10,402 bases of DNA. It comes from Planctomycetales bacterium (lineage in GTDB: Bacteria; Planctomycetota; Planctomycetia; Pirellulales; Thermoguttaceae). Positions 5,409 through 10,402 of the stretch are shown here, one piece after another. Below the pieces are notes generated by a model. That model ran no database searches. It was given only the letters and a program-made list of their open reading frames with translations, and was not told the origin of the DNA. A program made the translations under genes and the position numbers. The stretch covers positions 1 through 10,402 of the forward strand of contig SKJM01000035.1 in the NCBI GenBank assembly GCA_007122045.1. The letters run 5' to 3'. Each line of letters opens with the position of its first letter. Position 1 is the first letter of the stretch.

Positions 5409-7148
5409 TCATAGTTTGTCGGCCGCCCAACGGGCAAGTTTTTCCCGGAAAATTTTCGAGTTGTGCCGGATGTCCACGGGAAATGCCGGATGGATCAAGA
5501 ATTCGGAAACTGGTTTGGTCAGGGGGTTTGCTCCGCCCCGGTCGTGGAGTTCGCCCAGGAGCAACGATTCCTCCTCGGCGGTCGAAGGGGCGCAGTCCGC
5601 GTGCAATTCCACCACGATCACCGGCCGCTGCCGACCCGGCGGGCCGACGCCGACCAACGCGCTGCGGAAAACGTCCGGATGCTCGTTGAAGATCGCCTCG
5701 CACCGAACCGGGTACAGCGGCCCCTGCTCGGTCAGCACCCGGTGGGCCACGCGCCCGCAGAACCAGAATCGCTCCTGTTCGTCCAGGTAGCCCGTATCGC
5801 CCATCCGGTGCCAGACCGAGTCGCCGTCAACAATCTTCGCCAGCGCATTCGCTTCGACGCGGGTCACGTATTCCCGGGTGACCTGCGGGCCGCGCACGAT
5901 CAGTTCGCCGATCTCGCCGACAGGAAGCTCTTCCACGTCGGCCAGCGACGCGAGGGGGCCGTCGACAATTCGGATGACCTTCCACTCGATGCCCGAAAAC
6001 CGGGTGCCTACGCATACGCCCGCCCCTTGCCGGGTCCGATGCGCCGTGCCCTGCGCCGCCGTGGGCGCCAATTCGGACGATTCCACCGGAGGTTGTTCCA
6101 CGAAATCGCCCAGCACTTCGCTGGCCGAGATCGAGGCCACCGGCAGCGCCTCGGTGGCCCCGTACGGCGTGTGCAGCTCACCCTCCGGCGCGATGTGCCG
6201 GCGCATGCGGTCGAGCACGGGGGCGGGTACGGGCGCGCCGGCCGAAAGCACCCGGCGAACGGTGGCCAGCCGGGCGCCGTGCTCCTCGCAGTACCGGCCC
6301 ACGCGGTTCCAGATGGCCGGGGAACCGAACGTCTGCGTCACTTGCCAGTCGCCGGCCGCTTCGAGGATGTTCCGCGGATTGACCATGGCGGGCCGCGAGG
6401 GGTCCATGTCGGGAATGACGGCCGTGACGCCCATCGCGCAGTTGAACAACCCGAACAGGGGGAAGCCGGGCAGGTCGATCTCGCCGGGACGGATGCCGTA
6501 ACGGTCGCGAATCTGCTCGACCTGGGCGTCGAAGTTGCCGTGCCGGTACAGCACCCCCTTGGGCGGGCCGGTGCTGCCGGTGGTGAATATGATGGCCGCC
6601 GGGTCGTCGCCGGTGGTGGCGGCGATGCTCGTACCCGGCCACCGGCGGCGCCGCAGGCCCGCCAGGGTCGGCCCGCCCCAGAACCACCGCCGTCCGACGG
6701 TCACGTTGAACGCTGCTTTGGGGAATCGCCGGCGCAGGATCGACCGGACGGCGTGGACCATCGCAATGGCGACGAACCCTTCGGGCTCGGCCTCGGCGAG
6801 ACAGCGGACGAGGTTCTTGCGCCCCATGCCGGGGTCGATCAAAATGGCGACGGCGCCCGACTTCAGCAGGCCGAATGCCAGCGACACGAAGTCGATGCCC
6901 GGCCGGACCAGCAGCGCCAGCCGCGTGCCCTCTTTCGCGCCCAGCTCCCACAGCCCGGCCGAAATCCGGTCGCTGTCCTGGTCCAGTTCGCGAAAGGACA
7001 CTTGCCGATATTTTCGCCGCCCGCCCGGACCATACCCCAGCGGCTCGACCACCGCCGTCGCGTCGGGCATTTGGGCGGCCATGTCGGTCAGCCGCCGGGC
7101 AACGTTGCCGTTGTGTGGAGGATTCGATGTCGTGTCAACGGCGTTCAT
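5409..7148 (-). CDS. oleC: OleC, beta-lactone synthetase (AMP-forming, acyl-CoA-ligase fold)
   Basis: A 579-residue ANL-superfamily enzyme. Motifs in order are the P-loop TTGSTGPPKG (189-198), the YGATE motif (329-333), MGDTGYLD (449-456) followed by CGR (464-466), and the C-terminal lysine Lys565 in NSKIFREKLARWA. The segment DPGMGRKNLVRCLAEAEPEGF (105-125) and the ending are characteristic of OleC rather than ordinary fatty acyl-CoA ligases. OleC uses ATP to turn 2-alkyl-3-hydroxy acids into beta-lactones, which OleB decarboxylates to cis-olefins. The substrate would come from OleD, encoded downstream on the same strand. Residues about 345-375 look like an extra, low-complexity insertion compared with OleC sequences I remember. 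ATG start; the ribosome-binding site is weak. The window holds no oleA or oleB, so the end product cannot be stated. Confidence 0.88.
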   Translation of the reverse strand: MNAVDTTSNPPHNGNVARRLTDMAAQMPDATAVVEPLGYGPGGRRKYRQVSFRELDQDSDRISAGLWELGAKEGTRLALLVRPGIDFVSLAFGLLKSGAVAILIDPGMGRKNLVRCLAEAEPEGFVAIAMVHAVRSILRRRFPKAAFNVTVGRRWFWGGPTLAGLRRRRWPGTSIAATTGDDPAAIIFTTGSTGPPKGVLYRHGNFDAQVEQIRDRYGIRPGEIDLPGFPLFGLFNCAMGVTAVIPDMDPSRPAMVNPRNILEAAGDWQVTQTFGSPAIWNRVGRYCEEHGARLATVRRVLSAGAPVPAPVLDRMRRHIAPEGELHTPYGATEALPVASISASEVLGDFVEQPPVESSELAPTAAQGTAHRTRQGAGVCVGTRFSGIEWKVIRIVDGPLASLADVEELPVGEIGELIVRGPQVTREYVTRVEANALAKIVDGDSVWHRMGDTGYLDEQERFWFCGRVAHRVLTEQGPLYPVRCEAIFNEHPDVFRSALVGVGPPGRQRPVIVVELHADCAPSTAEEESLLLGELHDRGGANPLTKPVSEFLIHPAFPVDIRHNSKIFREKLARWAADKL

Positions 7149-7315
7149 GCAGTTCGTCTCGCGTCAGACGTGTCCCATTGGATACCAGTGTACTGACGAA
7201 GCCGCGGGCAGTCAATTGCCCGCAGGGCATGGGTCTTCTAGGCCCAACAAGACAGATGCAGAGGGTGTCGGGCCGGCTTGGCGGTTCTCCGCCACGCGGC
7301 ATTCGCATCAGTATG
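7149..7315. other. Intergenic region with two short hairpins
   Basis: Between the MetE-like stop and the oleC start. GCGGGCA (7204-7210) pairs with TGCCCGC (7217-7223), and TGGCGG (7279-7284) with CCGCCA (7289-7294). Neither is followed by a T-run on the minus strand, so intrinsic termination is doubtful. No clear oleC promoter was recognised. Confidence 0.35.
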
Positions 7316-8512
7316 TCAGCCCGTCTTCGGCACGATGTCCGTCTGCAATGCCGGATCGGCGGCCGGCACGTAGCTTTCCGGCAGGCCCAACTCGCGGCGG
7401 ACGAGGTTGCACCCCTGGGCGATCGACGATGCCTTGTAGAAGGCGATGTCGCGGTTGCAGCCCTGCCGGCCGAAACCGCAGTCGCTCGATACGATCAGCC
7501 GCTCCGGCGGAATGTACTTCAGCGCGCGGCGGATTTCCCCGGCCACGTCCTCCGGCCGGTCGGCCTGGAGGGTGCGGTGGCTCACGCCGCCAATGCACAC
7601 CTTCTTCTGCATGTCGCTCTTGAACCGCTCGAACAGTTCGATGTCGCGGAAGTTGCGGTCTTTGGTCTCGATGGTCCACACGTCGCCCTTGCACTGCTCC
7701 AGGTACAGGTCGATCGACGCGGCGTAACTGGTGTCCTCCATCACGCGCTGCATGTTCGGGTTGCCCCAGCAGGTGTGGATCCATATCTCCACGTCGTCGA
7801 GCCCCTCGACCTCGCGGTTGTAGCACTCGATCATGAACTTCACCTTCTCGTGGTCCTTGCCGAAGGTGTTGGCCATGAAGTGCAGCGTGGGCTCCTCGAT
7901 CTGGATGCAGCGGCAGCCGGCGTCGCGCAGGGCCAGCAGCTCCTGGTTCATCGCCACGGCCATGTCCCACACCACTTCCCGCGGGTCCTTGTACTTCGGC
8001 GTGTGGATGTCGAGAAAGAGGCTCATCACCTGCGAGCAACAGGTGCCGAACTTCACCGGCTTGCGGCTCTTGGCCTGGGCCATGCGCCACAGCTTGGGGT
8101 AGTCGAGCGGGCGGTGCTCGATCTTGTCGACCACCCGCGGCCAGCGCCAACCGGTATAGATTTCGTGCAGCAGGGTGCCGGCCGGGTACTTCAGCCATTC
8201 GGAGCGGGTTTCCTCCGATTGCAAGTGGTCGCCCTCGAACCCGGCCCATCGCTGAAGCGGATAGTGGTGCCAGGAGCGGCCGGCGTAGTCCTCGTCGCAG
8301 TGGTAGTCGCCGTTGGTGAGGATGTCGAGCCCGGCCCGCTCCTGGTCGCTGACGACCACGGACAGTGCGTCCTGGAACTTCTCGCGGAAACGGACGTCGA
8401 GCATGCAGGTGTCCAGGGGCTCGCCCCAGAGGCTCATGTCGAACCAGCGCGGCCGCGGCCAGGAGCCGGTAACGGTGCTGGGCAGGACCAGGTCGGCGGT
8501 GACGGTGAACAT
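7316..8512 (-). CDS. Short cobalamin-independent methionine synthase-like methyltransferase (MetE catalytic domain)
   Basis: A 398-residue protein with only the C-terminal catalytic barrel of MetE. STVTGSWPRP (12-21) aligns with the TTTIGSFPQT region. The zinc ligands are all present: His246 and Cys248 (IHTCWGNPN), Glu282 (WTIETKDRN, like E. coli VITIETSRS) and Cys345 (VSSDCGF). In QIEEP the residue matching homocysteine-binding Asp599 of E. coli MetE is Glu206. The family transfers methyl or alkyl groups to thiols. Core MetE proteins without the N-terminal half exist in archaea and seem to use corrinoid methyl donors; epoxyalkane:CoM transferases are also relatives, so methionine synthesis is likely but not proven. 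The start at 8512 is set by a strong AAGGAGG; the frame stays open upstream to 8635, but that part is unlike the family. osmC lies 109 bp upstream on the same strand. Confidence 0.8.
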   Translation of the reverse strand: MFTVTADLVLPSTVTGSWPRPRWFDMSLWGEPLDTCMLDVRFREKFQDALSVVVSDQERAGLDILTNGDYHCDEDYAGRSWHHYPLQRWAGFEGDHLQSEETRSEWLKYPAGTLLHEIYTGWRWPRVVDKIEHRPLDYPKLWRMAQAKSRKPVKFGTCCSQVMSLFLDIHTPKYKDPREVVWDMAVAMNQELLALRDAGCRCIQIEEPTLHFMANTFGKDHEKVKFMIECYNREVEGLDDVEIWIHTCWGNPNMQRVMEDTSYAASIDLYLEQCKGDVWTIETKDRNFRDIELFERFKSDMQKKVCIGGVSHRTLQADRPEDVAGEIRRALKYIPPERLIVSSDCGFGRQGCNRDIAFYKASSIAQGCNLVRRELGLPESYVPAADPALQTDIVPKTG

Positions 8513-8518
8513 GGCACT

Positions 8519-8525
8519 CCTCCTT
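8519..8525 (-). promoter_or_regulatory. Strong ribosome-binding site of the MetE-like gene
   Basis: AAGGAGG on the minus strand, 6 nt before the ATG at 8512. It is the best Shine-Dalgarno sequence noticed in the window and sets the start. Confidence 0.85.
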
Positions 8526-8621
8526 CTGCCGTCCCATGGGCGGCGTACGTGTGTGGAAAACCTGTTGGGCAATTCGAGGTCTTGTTGACGGGAGCTGCTT
8601 GGATGCCGGCGGTCGTGATGC

Positions 8622-9182
8622 CTACTCCGGTTCAACCTGAATGTCGACGTTCGCGCCGTGAAGCAGCGTGTTGTACACCGGCGAAAACGCGGCGAGACTC
8701 TTGAACTTCGCCATGTTCTCCTCGTCGCTTTTTACCTTGAACTTCACACGGATGCTCGTGAAGCCTTTCGGCACCTCGTCGGCCAGGCCAAGGAACCCGC
8801 GCAGGTCGATATCGCCATCCAGTTCCGATTCCAACGCGTCGATGCGGATGCCGCGCACAGCGGCGTGTGCGACCATGCTGGTCGTCACACAACCAGCGAG
8901 CGCATTGAGCAGGTGCTCCACCGGATTGGCACCCTGGTCGGCACCCGCAAGCATGGCCGGTTCGTCGGCGTGCAACTCGAAGCTCTGCTGGTGGGCAATG
9001 TCCTGCCCGGCTGCGTGGAACCCGGCAATCGTGGTGCAGTTATGAGCCGCACCGAGCCACTTGTTGTGGGCGCGGAATTTGCATTTTCCGAGTTCCGGGT
9101 CATTCTTCATCGCACCGACCGTCTCCTGGAGCACGTCCAAGTCGATGCCGTTGATGCAACGGGTCTGTACGGTGGCAGTCAT
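8622..9182 (-). CDS. OsmC-family protein
   Basis: A 186-residue OsmC/Ohr-superfamily protein. The family signature is GANPVEHLLNALAGCVTTSM (84-103), with Cys98 in the position of the peroxidatic cysteine. The C-terminal motif that usually supplies the second, resolving cysteine (CPV...) reads SPVYNTLLH here, with Ser167 instead of Cys. OsmC and Ohr reduce organic hydroperoxides through both cysteines, so a normal thiol-peroxidase cycle is doubtful; similar one-cysteine members are common and uncharacterised. The N-terminal 60 residues (INGIDLDVLQETVGAM, HNKWLGAAHN) are typical of this longer subgroup. The ATG at 9182 was chosen over an in-frame TTG at 9218; a GAGGG stretch lies about 10 nt upstream. 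It is upstream of the MetE-like gene and may share its transcript. Confidence 0.87.
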   Translation of the reverse strand: MTATVQTRCINGIDLDVLQETVGAMKNDPELGKCKFRAHNKWLGAAHNCTTIAGFHAAGQDIAHQQSFELHADEPAMLAGADQGANPVEHLLNALAGCVTTSMVAHAAVRGIRIDALESELDGDIDLRGFLGLADEVPKGFTSIRVKFKVKSDEENMAKFKSLAAFSPVYNTLLHGANVDIQVEPE

Positions 9183-9247
9183 GGTCTTCGTTCCCTCTGT
9201 TGGGTTAGGGGTCTCCAATGCCGACCGCCCGTGAGCGGCCTAACCTA

Positions 9248-9253
9248 ATTATA
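9248..9253 (-). promoter_or_regulatory. Predicted -10 box of osmC
   Basis: A perfect TATAAT on the minus strand (GGTATAATTAGG), giving a leader of about 58 nt to the osmC ATG. No good -35 hexamer is seen at 16-18 bp. The leader can form a 6-bp hairpin, GGCCGC/GCGGTC, at about 9223-9240. Confidence 0.45.
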
Positions 9254-9549
9254 CCGTTGGGGCTAGGGCCTGTTTATGAAGAATGTCTGTGCCCGAATGA
9301 ATAGTAGTAGGAAATCTTTTCCACACAACTGAGCGAAAACAGGAAAACACGAAAAATTGGAAAGTCAGGCAGTTCAAGGGGGTTCAGGGGCAAGTCGCCC
9401 CTGAACCCCTTTGAACGCTTTCCGGACACTCCTCGCTGAGGGTACCGGCGCGAAAATGCCGCATGCTGGACGGCTCCGTGCCACCCGAATAGGGGCATTT
9501 CCCGCGCCGCCCAGGCACCATCCGCGGCCGATTTGCCGCAGGGTCAAAG
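9254..9549. other. Gene-free region: AT-rich stretch and flanks of a hairpin
   Basis: No supported gene. Bases 9264-9370 are clearly richer in A and T than the rest of the window, consistent with an upstream regulatory region for osmC. Bases 9417-9549 are GC-rich again and hold no recognisable coding signal in any frame. Confidence 0.4.
9372..9416. repeat. 20-bp inverted repeat, strong hairpin
   Basis: Arms at 9372-9391 and 9397-9416 match at 19 of 20 positions around a 5-nt loop; the core is GGTTCAGGGGC/GCCCCTGAACC. On the minus strand T-rich DNA follows after a gap of about 10 nt (AATTTTTCGTGTTTTCCTG), so it could end minus-strand transcription coming from the right. The long symmetric stem also fits a REP or MITE-like element. 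Confidence 0.7.
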
Positions 9550-9977
9550 TCAGAAGGCCGCAAGGAGCGTGTCGATGTCCACGCAGGTCGCCTCCCGGCA
9601 GTCATCCGACGAGGCCGCCTGACGGCCCGAATTGGCGTCCGGGTCGTAGACCCAGCGTCAGGCTGGAACTGCCCGGCGCTCTCGCCCGGTCCGTCGAGCC
9701 GGTTATCGAGGAACAGGTACGCGAACACCGGTTTGGAAAACGGAAATCGGGCGCCGCGTTCAAACTCAGCGCTCCCGGGTTGGGGTCGGTGTGCACCGCT
9801 GTGACCTGATGGTAGCGGTTGACCGAATGGAACGCGCGATCCTTCCGTTCCCACGATGTCTTGGAAATGCCGGGGGAACCGTAGGTAGGTTTGTCGCGGC
9901 ACTGACGCACCGCACATTCGCCCGCTCGCCGGGCTTCGGCGCTTCGATGCCCAATACCGGACGCGGAGGACCTGCAT
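9550..9977 (-). pseudogene. Frameshifted remnant of an unidentified gene
   Basis: Three minus-strand segments in different frames look coding (high GC at third positions, sensible residue use) and join end to end. Segment 1, to about 9735, includes KTSWERKDRAFHSVNRYHQV and TAVHTDPNPGALSLNAAPDF. Segment 2, about 9734-9662, gives KPVFAYLFLDNRLDGPGESA then GQFQPD. Segment 3, 9657-9553, gives RWVYDPDANSGRQAASSDDC and ends VDIDTLLAAF-stop. Each junction is explained by one missing base, the first next to a short T-run (FRFP-KPVF), the second near 9660 (QPD-WVYD). The 5' end is unclear: upstream pieces in other frames (such as VLGIEAPKPGE) suggest further damage, and no start or ribosome-binding site is evident. 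I do not recognise the family. Two assembly errors could also cause this picture. Confidence 0.5.
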
Positions 9978-10041
9978 GGGCGCATTGGCCCATAGGACGG
10001 CGGCACGGACGAATGGCCGTCATTGTACGAAAAATGCTGAC

Positions 10042-10402
10042 CTATTCCGATTCCGAAGCCCCGTCCGCCGCCAGGCGAACGATCCGCTCGATGTCGAAAT
10101 CGAGAAACGCAAAGCCTCGTCCGGCTTCCCGGGCCCTCGGGTCGGCCGTGAAGGAAAGGACGTTGTGTTCGGCAAGACGCCGCCGATCGGGCTTGGAGAC
10201 GTCGATGCCGCCGAACTCGGGACCGGTCAGCCGGAACGTCTGCCATCTCTGCCACCGATCCTCCGCCCGCGCGACGTGGCACATGAAACCTTCCCGCGTC
10301 AAGAAGTACAGGACGATGGTGTCGTCCGGAGCGGCCACGATGGCCGGCCGCCTGCCGCGCATGGGCAGCGGCGCACTGCGGTGCCACGCCCCGTCGCAAT
10401 CC
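10042..10402 (-). CDS. C-terminal part of a possible BNR-repeat (sialidase-fold) protein, cut by the window edge
   Basis: The frame is open to the right edge, and 119 residues are visible before the TAG. The upstream codons read GAWHRSAPLPMRGRRPAIVA, continuous with the following DDTIVLYFLTREG, so the internal ATG at 10362 is probably not the start. The alternation of short strands (TIVLYFLTREG, MCHVARAEDRWQRWQTFRLT, HNVLSFTADP) and the ending GFAFLDFDIERI resemble the C-terminal blades of BNR-containing proteins, many of which are secreted and carbohydrate-related in planctomycetes. The family call is tentative. The decayed gene and the 20-bp hairpin lie downstream on the same strand. Confidence 0.55.
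   Translation of the reverse strand, partial: DCDGAWHRSAPLPMRGRRPAIVAAPDDTIVLYFLTREGFMCHVARAEDRWQRWQTFRLTGPEFGGIDVSKPDRRRLAEHNVLSFTADPRAREAGRGFAFLDFDIERIVRLAADGASESE

Noticed and set aside
5463..7196. A 577-codon open frame on the plus strand opposite oleC
   Set aside because: It is the mirror of a GC-rich coding sequence: rich in Arg, Pro, Gly and His, with no domain pattern, while the minus strand encodes a full OleC with all motifs.
8513..8635. A longer N-terminus for the MetE-like protein, starting at 8635
   Set aside because: The extra 41 residues are Arg/Ser/His-rich and unlike the family, and a strong AAGGAGG is placed correctly for the ATG at 8512.
6875..8704. A 609-codon open frame on the plus strand
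   Set aside because: It runs opposite oleC, the MetE-like gene and the osmC end, crossing three gene boundaries without any domain of its own. It results from high GC and few stop codons.
9219..10041. A large structured RNA or rRNA fragment
   Set aside because: I looked for RNase P, tmRNA and 23S-like conserved stretches on both strands and saw none. Part of the region is better explained as a frameshifted gene.

Overview
The window is GC-rich and most likely comes from a planctomycete, probably near the Pirellulales. This is an inference from protein families. The first gene ends in an SHD1 domain, and another gene starts with a GYF_2-type domain; both are unusually frequent in Planctomycetota. 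Genes are loosely packed, many start with GTG, and the intergenic DNA carries inverted and tandem repeats. No tRNA, rRNA, CRISPR array, intact transposase or phage gene was seen.

Left part (1-3170). A 5'-truncated thioredoxin-like/SHD1 protein is followed 9 bp later by a RidA/YjgF-family gene whose ribosome-binding site overlaps the preceding stop codon, so the two are probably co-translated. The RidA gene runs tail-to-tail into a minus-strand enolase-superfamily gene (dipeptide, L-Ala-D/L-Glu type, epimerase) and overlaps its 3' end by 57 bp. A short divergent promoter region with overlapping -10 boxes separates the epimerase from a plus-strand coiled-coil/XRE regulator. A cluster of 22-bp tandem repeats closed by a perfect inverted copy lies downstream of the regulator.

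Middle part (3199-7148, minus strand). In transcription order these are oleC (beta-lactone synthetase), a single-pass membrane protein with a GYF-like domain, and oleD (NAD(P)-dependent beta-keto-acid reductase). OleD makes 2-alkyl-3-hydroxy acids and OleC closes them to beta-lactones, so these are two consecutive steps of long-chain olefin or beta-lactone biosynthesis. The condensing enzyme OleA and the beta-lactone decarboxylase OleB are not in the window. The GYF gene sits 23 bp upstream of oleD and is probably co-transcribed with it.

Right part (7316-10402, minus strand). An OsmC-family protein lies upstream of a short methionine-synthase-like (MetE catalytic domain) methyltransferase with complete zinc ligands; the two may share transcription from a TATAAT promoter upstream of osmC. 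Between osmC and the right edge are an AT-rich leader, a strong 20-bp hairpin, and what reads as a decayed gene with at least two single-base deletions. The right edge holds the C-terminal part of a gene that resembles BNR-repeat (sialidase-fold) proteins.

No clear new defence or mobile system is visible. The least ordinary items are the ole locus built around a membrane GYF protein, the repeat cluster at 3076-3170 and the frameshifted gene at 9550-9977.
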